Of a stretch of 12,312 nt of DNA, positions 1 to 7,132 are shown piece after piece (the first letter of the stretch is position 1; each line of letters opens with the position of its first letter). The translations under genes were made by a program, and so were the position numbers. Source of the stretch: Pseudomonadota bacterium (lineage in GTDB: Bacteria; Pseudomonadota; Alphaproteobacteria; Micropepsales; Micropepsaceae); NCBI GenBank assembly GCA_025360685.1, contig JANYBR010000143.1:1-12312 (forward strand), written 5' to 3'. Below the pieces are notes generated by a model. That model was not told where the DNA came from. It saw only the letters and a program-made list of their open reading frames with translations, and made no database searches.

Positions 1-1421
1 ACGACCGGCCCGTCTGTTTTCTCTGCTACACGGTGAAGGGCTTCGGCCTGCCGCTCGCGGGCCATAAAGACAATCATGCCAGCCTGATGAACGAGGCGCA
101 GATGGCCGGACTGCGCGCCGCGATGAACATTGCCAAGGGCGCCGAGTGGGAGCCGTTCGAAGGTCTCGACATCGCTCCGGAAGAGCTTCAGTCTTTCCTC
201 GATTCCGTGCCGTTCGCGCAGCCCGGCGAGCGGCGGCTTTCGGCACCGCGCATCGAGGTAGCGCAAGCCCTGCCCATACCTCAGCAAAAGACGATCTCGA
301 CCCAGTCGGCGTTCGGCAACATCCTCAACGACATCGGCCGCGAGCAGTCCGAACTTGCCGCGCACATCGTCACCACCTCGCCGGACGTCACCGTCTCCAC
401 CAACCTTGGCGCCTGGGTGAACCGGCGCGGCATCTTCGGCCGCGATGCGCTGGCCGACATGTTCCGCGAGCAGCGCATCGCCTCGGCACAGCGCTGGGAA
501 CTCAGCGCCACGGGCCAGCACATGGAGCTCGGCATCGCCGAGATGAACCTGTTTCTGCTGCTGGGCGCGATGGGCCTGTCGCACAGCCTGTTCGGCACGC
601 GCCTGCTGCCGATCGGCACGCTCTACGATACGTTCATCGCGCGCGGTCTCGATGCGCTGAACTACGCCTGTTACCAGGATGCACGCTTTATTCTGGTGGC
701 CACGCCGAGCGGGGTTGCGCTGGCGCCCGAAGGGGGAGCACACCAGTCGATCGGCTCGCCGCTGATCGGCATGTCGCAGCCGGGGCTCACCGCATACGAG
801 CCGGCCTATGCCGACGAGCTTGCCGTGATCCTGCGTTGGGCGTTCGAACATATCCAGGCCGAGGACGGCGGCTCGGTGTATCTGCGGCTCTCGACGCGCG
901 CCCTCGATCAGCTTGGTCGGACCCTGACGCCCGAGTTGAGCCGCGATATCATCGCCGGCGGATACTGGCTGTTGCCGCCGGGCGCGAGCACGCGCGTGGT
1001 GCTCGCCTATCAGGGCACGGTGAGTGCCGAAGCCATCACGGCAGCCGGATTGATGGCGGAGGATCGCAGCGGCGTGGGCGTGCTGGCGATCACGTCGGCC
1101 GACCGGCTCTACTCCGAGTGGCGGCGCGCCCAGCATCATCGCCATGACGGCCGGCTCGCGCATCCTTCGCAGGTCGACCGGCTGCTGGCGCCGGTTCCGC
1201 GCGATGCCGTGATCGTCACGATCATCGACGGGCACCCGGCGACGCTAAGCTGGCTCGGCGGCGTCGCGGGACATCGCGTCGAGAGTCTAGGCGTCGATAA
1301 TTTCGGCCAGACCGGAACCATCGCCGACCTCTATCGCCATTTCGGCTTCGACGCCGAAAGCATCATGAGGGTGGTGGAGTCGACCGCCCCGGGACGACCG
1401 ATCCGGTTTCGAGCCGGGTAA
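1..1421 (+). CDS. Transketolase / pyruvate dehydrogenase E1-like thiamine-diphosphate enzyme, C-terminal part (5' end outside window)
   Basis: The reading frame is open from base 3, so the gene starts upstream; about 472 residues are visible. The first visible stretch, TVKGFGLPLAGHKDNH, matches the end of the cofactor-binding domain in homodimeric E1 proteins (AceE type: TVKGYG...). A transketolase-type pyrimidine-binding domain follows. GQHMELGIAEMN (about bases 513-548) contains the Glu (codon 540-542) expected to activate the thiamine ring. The stretch ATPSGVALAPEGGAHQS and the C-terminal VESLGVDNFGQTGTIADLYRHF fit the family's last domain. Such enzymes decarboxylate 2-oxo acids or transfer two-carbon units in the cytoplasm. 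The layout resembles homodimeric pyruvate or 2-oxobutyrate dehydrogenase E1 more than classical transketolase, but the substrate cannot be read from this part. The next gene downstream on this strand is tRNA-Pro, so this appears to be the end of its transcript. The fold is well supported; the exact reaction is not. Confidence 0.85.
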   Translation, partial: DRPVCFLCYTVKGFGLPLAGHKDNHASLMNEAQMAGLRAAMNIAKGAEWEPFEGLDIAPEELQSFLDSVPFAQPGERRLSAPRIEVAQALPIPQQKTISTQSAFGNILNDIGREQSELAAHIVTTSPDVTVSTNLGAWVNRRGIFGRDALADMFREQRIASAQRWELSATGQHMELGIAEMNLFLLLGAMGLSHSLFGTRLLPIGTLYDTFIARGLDALNYACYQDARFILVATPSGVALAPEGGAHQSIGSPLIGMSQPGLTAYEPAYADELAVILRWAFEHIQAEDGGSVYLRLSTRALDQLGRTLTPELSRDIIAGGYWLLPPGASTRVVLAYQGTVSAEAITAAGLMAEDRSGVGVLAITSADRLYSEWRRAQHHRHDGRLAHPSQVDRLLAPVPRDAVIVTIIDGHPATLSWLGGVAGHRVESLGVDNFGQTGTIADLYRHFGFDAESIMRVVESTAPGRPIRFRAG

Positions 1422-1446
1422 AGAGCGGCACGCGCAGAGCCGGATG

Positions 1447-1689
1447 TCACCAAAGCCCTTTGTTCGCGAATGCCTTTCCGGAGCCTGATTTCAAATGGTG
1501 TCCGAACTTACGCGCCCTTCGTTCGCGGTCAAACGCGAAGTATGCCATGAGCCGCCACGGTCTATACTTTCTCGTGTGTATTGAAGCGCCGTCGTTGTGC
1601 GACTTGAATCATTTTTTCAGATCGGAAGTGAATCCCACATATCGTTGGTCTGGGTCGTTCTTGCTGCGCAATGGGTAAACGTAGTGCAT
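1447..1689 (-). pseudogene. GIY-YIG nuclease-family small protein, broken by an in-frame TGA
   Basis: Read on the minus strand from ATG at 1689, the frame gives MHYVYPLRSKNDPDQRYVGF, the start of a small (about 80-95 aa) UPF0213/URI-like GIY-YIG domain; the signature is YVY...RYVGF. Codon 27 (1609-1611) is TGA. Beyond it the same frame continues without a shift through KYRPWRLMAYFAF, then LKSGSGKAFANKGLW, then a TGA at 1447-1449. That is the normal family C-terminus. One C-to-T change (CGA Arg to TGA) explains the break. The usual Ile of the 'YIL' triplet is Pro here, which hints at further decay. Intact members are predicted single-domain endonucleases of unknown cellular role. Palindromic DNA lies just upstream (1713-1811). 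Readthrough of the TGA cannot be excluded, but a nonsense pseudogene is the simplest reading. Confidence 0.8.
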
Positions 1690-1712
1690 CTTCAATCCTG
1701 TGCCTTCGCCGG

Positions 1713-1743
1713 TCCTCCTTCGCTCTGAGGGAGCTTCGGAGGA
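1713..1743. repeat. Imperfect palindrome upstream of the GIY-YIG relic
   Basis: TCCTCC (1713-1718) pairs with GGAGGA (1738-1743), and the inner CTC (1723-1725) pairs with GAG (1731-1733), separated by an internal loop. On the minus strand the element ends in GAAGGAGGA, which resembles a ribosome-binding site but lies 23 bases from the GIY-YIG ATG. From memory, similar GAAGGAGGA-ended hairpins precede many small GIY-YIG genes in alphaproteobacteria. That recollection needs a search. Confidence 0.5.
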
Positions 1744-1750
1744 CAGCCTA

Positions 1751-1811
1751 CGCTGCTTCGCAGTTTCCAGAATCTTGTAAGGCGTGAGCCAACCGAAGCT
1801 GCGAAGCAGCG
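1751..1811. repeat. 13-bp perfect inverted repeat built of nested small palindromes
   Basis: CGCTGCTTCGCAG (1751-1763) is the exact reverse complement of CTGCGAAGCAGCG (1799-1811), with 35 bases between. Each arm is itself a mini-hairpin (CTGC / GAA or TTC / GCAG), so the two arms can either pair with each other or fold alone. The right arm lies 5 bases from the encoded CCA end of tRNA-Gln. Confidence 0.7.
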
Positions 1812-1820
1812 TTGGTTGGC
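1788..1820 (-). other. Stem-loop that includes the tRNA-Gln 3' end
   Basis: On the minus-strand transcript GCCAACC (1820-1814, discriminator plus CCA plus ACC) can pair with GGTTGGC (1794-1788). Inside it GCTGC and GCAGC form a second stem with a TTC loop. No T-run follows, so it is not a standard intrinsic terminator. It could be a processing signal for the tRNA trailer or simply part of the inverted-repeat cluster. Confidence 0.45.
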
Positions 1821-1891
1821 TGGGGCGGCAGGGATCGAACCTGCGAATGCCGGAATCAAAATCCGGTGCCTTACCGCTTGGCGACGCCCCA
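1817..1891 (-). tRNA. tRNA-Gln (anticodon UUG)
   Basis: The minus strand gives a 7-bp acceptor stem, TGGGGCG with CGCCCCA, discriminator G (1820) and an encoded CCA (1819-1817). The anticodon arm is CCGGA-TTTTGAT-TCCGG, with TTG at positions 34-36. The T arm is GCAGG-TTCGATC-CCTGC. It should be the Gln tRNA reading CAA, and CAG by wobble. A 17-bp-spacer promoter lies upstream at 1932-1960. The 3' end continues straight into a stem-loop (1788-1820) in which GCCAACC, including the CCA, can pair with GGTTGGC. Confidence 0.96.
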
Positions 1892-1931
1892 GTACGCAAA
1901 TGGCCCGCCAAGAGCTTGGCGAAGGCGCCGG

Positions 1932-1960
1932 ACCATAGGGCCACGGCTGGCGCCTTTCAA
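1932..1960 (-). promoter_or_regulatory. Probable promoter of tRNA-Gln
   Basis: Reading the minus strand, TTGAAA (1960-1955) and TATGGT (1937-1932) are separated by exactly 17 bases and point at tRNA-Gln. The -10 box lies about 40 bases before the mature 5' end, leaving a short leader for RNase P. The sequence is close to the housekeeping sigma consensus. Confidence 0.6.
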
Positions 1961-1999
1961 CGCGTTGTTTTTGCCAGATTTCCCGGCCGAAACGGCGTA

Positions 2000-2028
2000 T
2001 TGCGGCTCCGAAAGCCGCTCTATATAAG
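2000..2028 (+). promoter_or_regulatory. Probable promoter of tRNA-Pro
   Basis: TTGCGG (2000-2005) and TATAAG (2023-2028) are separated by 17 bases and lie 18 bases before the tRNA. The predicted start near 2035 gives a leader of roughly a dozen bases. It is divergent from the tRNA-Gln promoter. Confidence 0.65.
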
Positions 2029-2046
2029 GGCGCCTCCCGTGAATTT

Positions 2047-2123
2047 CGGAGAGTAGCTCAGCCTGGTAGAGCACCACGTTCGGGACGTGGGGGCCGGAGG
2101 TTCAAATCCTCTCTCTCCGACCA
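2047..2123 (+). tRNA. tRNA-Pro (anticodon CGG)
   Basis: The acceptor stem CGGAGAG pairs with CTCTCCG, followed by discriminator A and an encoded CCA (2121-2123). The anticodon arm is CCACG-TTCGGGA-CGTGG, with CGG at positions 34-36, so it reads the Pro codon CCG, which is frequent in GC-rich genomes. The T arm is GGAGG-TTCAAAT-CCTCT, with one mismatch-like pair. TCGTTTTCTCCC directly after the CCA may help termination, but there is no separate hairpin. Confidence 0.96.
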
Positions 2124-2215
2124 TCGTTTTCTCCCAGAACCAAAAACTGAGACTGGCCGAGAGATTCGGGACCAGTACGCCGGCGGCGCGCTTCGGCTGC
2201 CGCCAGCGTCCACAA

Positions 2216-5200
2216 TCAATTGTCTAAGGCTAGTTCCCGAAGCAGCGATTGCGCCTGCGCGACATCGGGGAACTCCGGCGTCGGCTTGAATTCCATCAAG
2301 GCGCGCTCCAGCGAAACCGCCGCTTCACCTGTCTCACCAAGTTCGCGCAGCAGGTGCGCCAGTCGCACTGTCGCGCGCAGCGCGAAGCTTCTTGTGCCTT
2401 GGCGTTCGGCGATCGCGACGGCGCTGCGGAGCGCAGCTTCCGCGCCGCGCGGATCGGGAACATCGAGCTTCAGCAAGAGCTCCGCCCTCAGGCGGAGAAG
2501 TTCGGCATCGAGCCAGTGCTGGCCCGCGCGTTGGCATTCGGCGAGCGTATCGTCGATAGCCGCCAATCCTGCCGCCGTTCCCGATGTCTGCGACTCCGCG
2601 CGTCCCAGGAGCATTCCGAAAAACGGCATGTAGACGCCAATTCGGCGTTCGTGAATCAAAGCCAGCCCCTGGCGCATGGCAGCGAGGCCGGCGGCTTGTT
2701 CGCCACCGAGCCATTGCGACCAGCCTTTCAGAAAGACGCTGGCCTCCATCCAAATTCCCAGTGCGAATTCGCCGCACAGTTCGAACAGCTTGTCGGCGTA
2801 TGGCAGGCTGCGCATGGCGTCGCCGCGAATGATTTCGAACAGACAGGCGTGAAATTGCGCCCAGGCCACCGTCGGAACGTGACCGGTGCGCGTGGCCATG
2901 GCGAGCGCTTCATCGATCAGGCGGCGCGCGCCGTCCACGTCGCCAAGCGGCCACAATGCCAAGGCCGAGAAGCCTCGTGTCGCGACACCGTCATCGTGCC
3001 CGAAGACGAGGTCGCCTGCGAATTTTATGTTTTCGTCATAACTCCTGACGGCCTGCGCGTGATGGCTGCGGGCACCGTCATAGTCACCGCAGAACCAACA
3101 GGTGGCGCCCATCAATCGATAGGCGACGCATTCCTCCGGCGAACCTGGCCGCCGCTTCACATCGTTCAGAAATGCTTCCGCTGTTTCTCGCATCCCGGCA
3201 AGTTCGCCGCTGACATAGCTGCCGCCCCAGAGTCCGTAATAGACCTTCATCCGCTCTGCCGGATCCTCGATGGCCGTGGCAATCTCGCGGGCACGCGCGA
3301 ACGCGGCGGTCGTCTGCGGCGCGGTCCAGCCCGCACAGTGCACCAGGGCTTGTCCCAGGGCGATTTGCATCTTGAGCCGCGCCGCGATCGGCATCATGGC
3401 GTTCGCGTCGCTATTGGCTTGATCGGCAATGTCGACCGCTTTGCGCAAATGTGACGCCGCCTCGGCGAACGCGGCGCGCCGGAACGCAAGGTCTCCGGCT
3501 TTGCTCCACCACTCGACCGCCGCAACGCTCGCGCCGGCTTGCGTGAAGTGATGTGCCAGGACCTCGGGCTCGGCGGCGATGACGTTGACAAACCGGTCGC
3601 GCAACACTTCGGCGATGCGCAGATGAATGACCTGCCGGCGGCTCTTGAGCAAGCTCTCATAGGCAGCGTCCTGAACCAGGGCGTGCTTGAAAATATAGCG
3701 CGCGTCGGGAGGCCCTCCGGTGTGGAATAGAAGGCCGGCTTCCTCGAGCTCCGCCAATGCGGCGACGAGGTCCGGCTGGTTCTTGCCGGTCGCTGCCTGC
3801 AGCAAGGCGTATGAGAACTCGCGCCCGATCGCCGCGCCCGTCTGCACGATTTCCTTGAGCGGAGACAGGCGGTCGAGGCGCGCCATGAGCGAGTCTTGCA
3901 AGGTCGAAGGGATCGCGAGCGGCGGCAATGGTCCATTGAGCCGGTAGCGCTCGCCATCGGAGATCAGCAGCCCCGATTCTTGAATCGTCTTGGTCAACTC
4001 CTCGACGAACAGCGGCACGCCGTCGGTCTTGGCCACGATCAATTTTATCACTTCGGCCGGCAGCTTGCGGCCTCCGGTCATCTGCCCGGCAAGCGCCTCG
4101 ACCTGGCCCTGGTCGAGTTTGTCGAGCGCGATGCGCGTGACGTTCTGCAAGCCCTCCCACGGTGGCTCGAATTCCGGACGGAATGTGATGAGCAACAGAA
4201 CAGGCAGTTGCCGAAGCCGCTCGATCGCCAGGTCGATCAGCTCGAGCGATGTGGCGTCCGCCCAGTGGGCGTCCTCGAACAACATCAGAACCCGTCCGCG
4301 CTGTGTCAGGCCCTGCAGCTGTTCCAGCAGCGCTTCGAGCGTTCGGCGGCGCTGTTGCGTCGAACTCAAGCTGAGCGACGGATAACGCGATCCGACGGGG
4401 ATGGACAGAAGCGCCGCGAACAATGGTGCGATTTCCTTCGCCCGCGCTGACGAAAACTCGAGCACGGCTTCGAGCTTTGTCAGCTTGGTATCGGCCGGAT
4501 CGTCGGCCTTTATGTCGGCAGCGCGCTCGAGCTGCTGAATGAAAGGGTAGAGCGAGCTGTCGCGGTGATAGGGTGAGCACTGATAGCGCAAGCGCGTATG
4601 CTGCTCGTTGGCCGACCATTCGCTGAGCCACGCCGCGAAGCGCGACTTGCCGATCCCGGCTTCGCCGGATATCAGCACGATCTGGCCCTCGCCGCGCCAG
4701 GCAGTTTTCAGGCGCTCGACGAGGAGCGCGCTTTCCTTCTCGCGGCCGATGAAACCGGTGAGCTGTTGGGAGTGCGCCGCTTCGAAGCGGCTGTCTGTGT
4801 TGCGGAATCCCTCCACGCCCCACGCCTCGACCGGATCTGAGAAACCCTTCAGGCTATGCCGGCCAAGGCTGCGAACGTGGAACAGGTCACCGATCAGGCG
4901 CCGGGTCGCCTCCGAGACGACGATGCAACCAGGATCGGCCAATGATTGAAGCCTGGCCGCAAGATTGGGCGCGTCGCCGACAACAGCCTGCTCTTGCGCG
5001 GAACCTTCGCCGATCAGATCGCCGATTACGACGAGGCCCGTTGCGATGCCGACCCGCGCCTTCAGCTTGGCATTTGCCCGAGTGCTTAGGCGCTCGACCG
5101 CGACGACGATTTCCAGCGCGGCGCGCGCCGCCCGTTCGGCATCGTGCTCGTAGGCGATCGGAAATCCGAAATAGGCCAGGACTCCATCGCCCATGAATTT

Positions 5201-5602
5201 ACCGATCGCGCCGCCATAGCTTTGAATGATGCGCGAGCACGCCGCCTGGTAGGCACCGATCACCTCGCGCATATCCTCCGGATCGAGCCGGGAGGAAAGC
5301 ATGGTCGAGTCGACGAGATCGCAGAACATGATCGAGAGCTGCCGGCGCTCGGCGGTTTCGGCCGGCATCGGCTCGACCGCGGGCTGCGCCGGCCTGGCGC
5401 CCTGCGCCGCGCCATCGCGCGCGGCGATTGCCACCAGGATGCGGCGCCGGTGACCAACCGAAGCAATGCCCAGATCCTTGAGATCCTGATCGGTCAAACT
5501 CGGCAGCAGTGAAACATCGATGTCATTTTGGACGAAACGCGACACATATTGCGCAAGGCCGAGATCGCCAAGCCACGCGGCAATATCCTTCTCCTTGCCC
5601 AA
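2216..5602 (-). CDS. SAM domain / class III adenylate cyclase / AAA-type ATPase / helical-repeat signalling protein
   Basis: This is an 1128-aa cytoplasmic fusion with no signal peptide or membrane segment. Residues 1-62 resemble a SAM protein-interaction domain (AAWLGDLGLAQYV..., LKDLGI..GHRRRIL). Residues about 84-265 are a class III nucleotide cyclase. The metal-binding Asp95 (FCDLVDST) and Asp139 (GKFMGDG), the adenine-type pair Lys135 and Asp210, and Asn213 and Arg217 (NLAAR) are all present, so activity, probably making cAMP, is expected. Residues about 284-640 form a signal-transduction ATPase with Walker A GEAGIGKS (313-320) and Walker B VLMLFEDAHW (438-447). The remainder is helical and TPR-like. 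The start codon is TTG at 5600-5602, chosen because AGGAG lies 7 bases upstream and the SAM domain begins there. The ATPase and repeats probably sense a ligand or partner that controls the cyclase; this is inferred. The gene lies 195 bases downstream of the GH1 gene. Confidence 0.9.
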   Translation of the reverse strand: MGKEKDIAAWLGDLGLAQYVSRFVQNDIDVSLLPSLTDQDLKDLGIASVGHRRRILVAIAARDGAAQGARPAQPAVEPMPAETAERRQLSIMFCDLVDSTMLSSRLDPEDMREVIGAYQAACSRIIQSYGGAIGKFMGDGVLAYFGFPIAYEHDAERAARAALEIVVAVERLSTRANAKLKARVGIATGLVVIGDLIGEGSAQEQAVVGDAPNLAARLQSLADPGCIVVSEATRRLIGDLFHVRSLGRHSLKGFSDPVEAWGVEGFRNTDSRFEAAHSQQLTGFIGREKESALLVERLKTAWRGEGQIVLISGEAGIGKSRFAAWLSEWSANEQHTRLRYQCSPYHRDSSLYPFIQQLERAADIKADDPADTKLTKLEAVLEFSSARAKEIAPLFAALLSIPVGSRYPSLSLSSTQQRRRTLEALLEQLQGLTQRGRVLMLFEDAHWADATSLELIDLAIERLRQLPVLLLITFRPEFEPPWEGLQNVTRIALDKLDQGQVEALAGQMTGGRKLPAEVIKLIVAKTDGVPLFVEELTKTIQESGLLISDGERYRLNGPLPPLAIPSTLQDSLMARLDRLSPLKEIVQTGAAIGREFSYALLQAATGKNQPDLVAALAELEEAGLLFHTGGPPDARYIFKHALVQDAAYESLLKSRRQVIHLRIAEVLRDRFVNVIAAEPEVLAHHFTQAGASVAAVEWWSKAGDLAFRRAAFAEAASHLRKAVDIADQANSDANAMMPIAARLKMQIALGQALVHCAGWTAPQTTAAFARAREIATAIEDPAERMKVYYGLWGGSYVSGELAGMRETAEAFLNDVKRRPGSPEECVAYRLMGATCWFCGDYDGARSHHAQAVRSYDENIKFAGDLVFGHDDGVATRGFSALALWPLGDVDGARRLIDEALAMATRTGHVPTVAWAQFHACLFEIIRGDAMRSLPYADKLFELCGEFALGIWMEASVFLKGWSQWLGGEQAAGLAAMRQGLALIHERRIGVYMPFFGMLLGRAESQTSGTAAGLAAIDDTLAECQRAGQHWLDAELLRLRAELLLKLDVPDPRGAEAALRSAVAIAERQGTRSFALRATVRLAHLLRELGETGEAAVSLERALMEFKPTPEFPDVAQAQSLLRELALDN

Positions 5603-5609
5603 TTCGAAA

Positions 5610-5614
5610 CTCCT
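5610..5614 (-). promoter_or_regulatory. Ribosome-binding site fixing the TTG start of the cyclase
   Basis: The minus strand reads AGGAG, then TTTCGAA, then TTG, a 7-base spacing. No ATG lies near the start of the SAM domain, so this site decides the rare TTG start. Confidence 0.7.
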
Positions 5615-5774
5615 AAAGGTGCAATCGATCGCTCGTCTGTTCCCGCCGCAAGGAACTGTGTTGCGGCGTCCGAGCGGCGCGGTGTCGGCGGGTTATCGCA
5701 ATTCGGCGATTTAGTTTCCATCGTTTGGCGCCGTCGATCAACTGCGTAAAGCCGCACAGCGCCAACACTTTCAA
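5613..5774 (-). other. Candidate leader ORF in the GH1-cyclase gap (weak)
   Basis: The 195-base gap 5603-5797 has no recognisable gene. On the minus strand a strong GGAGG (near 5790) is followed 12 bases later by TTG (5774-5772), which opens a 53-codon frame rich in Arg. Its TAG stop (5615-5613) overlaps the cyclase AGGAG. The protein resembles nothing known to me. It could be a coupling leader peptide or chance; the spacing is long and the start is rare. Confidence 0.15.
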
Positions 5775-5797
5775 GTTCTAATTTTTCCTCCGGTCAC

Positions 5798-7024
5798 TCA
5801 GAGCGCGTTGTGTTTGGCCACTTCGCCAAGCCAGTAGGCTGACGGTTTGGGTTTGCGCTGCTGCGTCGTGCGGTCGACTTCGATCAATCCGAACCTCGGC
5901 CGATAGCCTTCGCGCCACTCGTAATTGTCCATCATCGACCAGTGAATGTAGCCGCGCACGTCGATGCCGTCGGCAATACAGCGCAGCACGCCTTTGAGCG
6001 CGCGTTCGGTGTAAGCGATGCGGCGCGCATCATCTTCGGTCCCAATGCCGTTCTCGGTGACGATGATCGGACAGCCGCTGACCTTCGCCGCATTGCGGAT
6101 CGTCGCTTCCAATCCCTCAGGATAGAACTCGTAGCCCATCTGCGTGGTCTCGGCGCCCTCGGCCGCAGGCAGCGGGCCGCGCGCGCCGACCCGCGTGCGC
6201 GAGTAGGTCTGAACGCCGACGAAATCGTCGCCCCGCATCGCCTCGAAGAATTGGCCGTTGATGTGATGGTCCAGCTGTTTGGCCATCGCCTCGCCGCCCG
6301 GTTCGGCATGAAAATCCTGGGTGGCCAGAGTGATGCCGACCGGCGCCGTGCAGCCGGTGGCCTTGATCGCCACGGCACCCTTCTTGTGGGCCGCAATCAG
6401 GTTGGGTGCGGCCAGGTTCGCATTGCCGAACAGGAACGGCGCGAAGCGCTCCGGATCGGCGCCGATGCTCCTTGCGACTTCGCTGATGCGCCTGGAGCGG
6501 CGCCACGGCCGCGCCAGTTCCGTATAGCGCGTGAACATCAAGGGCAGGTTGGCCTCGTTGATCGTGCACACGTAAGCGATCAGATCGCCGAGCGCCTTTC
6601 CGGCCCGCTCGCAATAGCGCGCGAAACGGTCGACCGCTGACTTGTCTTCCCAGCCGCCGTCGCGCGTGAACCAGAGCGGCGAGGTGAAATGGTGGAAGGT
6701 GACCATCGGGATGATCCCGTGCGTGAGGCAGGTGCCTAGCACCCGGCGGTAGTGATCGAGCGCCGCCTGCGAAAAAAACTTCTCCTCCGGCTGGATGCGC
6801 GCCCATTCGATCGAAAAGCGATAGGCGCCGAAGCCGAGCTGCTGCAGAAGCGCTATATCCCGGTCATAGAGGTGATAGTGGTCGCAGGCATCGCCTGACG
6901 GCTCGGCGAAGATGCTGTTCGGCGCCATCTCGAGCGGCCAGAAATCCGACGCCGTGTTGCCACCCTCGACCTGGTGGGCGGCGGTTGCCGTGCCCCAGAT
7001 GAAACCCTTGGGAAATGACGTCAT
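5798..7024 (-). CDS. Glycoside hydrolase family 1 beta-glycosidase (beta-glucosidase-like)
   Basis: A 408-aa cytoplasmic GH1 barrel that hydrolyses beta-glycosides with retention of configuration. It starts MTSFPKGFIWGTATAAHQVE, the typical family N-terminus, with Gln18 in QVEGG. The acid/base residue is Glu157 in TINEAN, and the nucleophile is Glu324 in IVTENG. The sugar-binding end motif is HWSMMDNYEWREGY (Trp362, Glu369, Trp370). The usual NEP triplet is NEA here. At 408 aa it is shorter than the typical 440-480, which implies trimmed loops. I chose ATG at 7024, with GGAG 6 bases before it. A TTG five codons upstream (7039) would also be in frame but has no ribosome-binding site. The upstream porin ends at a terminator at 7078-7110, so this gene probably has its own promoter or relies on readthrough. 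Glucosidase, galactosidase or fucosidase specificity cannot be settled. Confidence 0.92.
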   Translation of the reverse strand: MTSFPKGFIWGTATAAHQVEGGNTASDFWPLEMAPNSIFAEPSGDACDHYHLYDRDIALLQQLGFGAYRFSIEWARIQPEEKFFSQAALDHYRRVLGTCLTHGIIPMVTFHHFTSPLWFTRDGGWEDKSAVDRFARYCERAGKALGDLIAYVCTINEANLPLMFTRYTELARPWRRSRRISEVARSIGADPERFAPFLFGNANLAAPNLIAAHKKGAVAIKATGCTAPVGITLATQDFHAEPGGEAMAKQLDHHINGQFFEAMRGDDFVGVQTYSRTRVGARGPLPAAEGAETTQMGYEFYPEGLEATIRNAAKVSGCPIIVTENGIGTEDDARRIAYTERALKGVLRCIADGIDVRGYIHWSMMDNYEWREGYRPRFGLIEVDRTTQQRKPKPSAYWLGEVAKHNAL

Positions 7025-7077
7025 GCGCTGCTCCGGCAAATTTGGGCCAGCGTTTCATGGCGGATCGGGGCGGGCAA

Positions 7078-7110
7078 GAAAAAGCCCGCGGATTTCGCAA
7101 TCCGCGGGCT
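7078..7110 (-). terminator. Strong intrinsic terminator after the porin gene
   Basis: AGCCCGCGGATT (7083-7094) pairs perfectly with AATCCGCGGGCT (7099-7110) around a TCGC loop. On the minus strand the 12-bp stem runs into TTTTTCTT, starting 22 bases after the porin stop codon. It separates the porin and GH1 transcripts. Confidence 0.92.
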
Positions 7111-7132
7111 CGTGGCCAGGAGACAATGTGTA

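Noticed and set aside
1609..1944. 111-aa minus-strand ORF spanning the tRNA-Gln and the start of the GIY-YIG frame
   Set aside because: It runs through the tRNA gene; only the part from 1689 down is protein-like, and that belongs to the broken GIY-YIG gene.
1784..2056. Plus-strand ORFs over the tRNA-Gln and the divergent promoters
   Set aside because: They translate tRNA and promoter sequence and have no protein family features.
2182..2204. GGCGGC...GCCGCC hairpin just after the cyclase stop codon as a terminator
   Set aside because: Six-base stem, long loop and no T-run; this is expected by chance in such GC-rich DNA.
2249..3454. 401-aa plus-strand ORF opposite the cyclase gene
   Set aside because: It is antisense to the intact 1128-aa protein, with composition typical of a GC-rich shadow frame and no recognisable motifs.
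7037..7039. TTG start giving a 413-aa GH1 protein
   Set aside because: No ribosome-binding site in front; the ATG five codons later has GGAG at good spacing and matches the family start.
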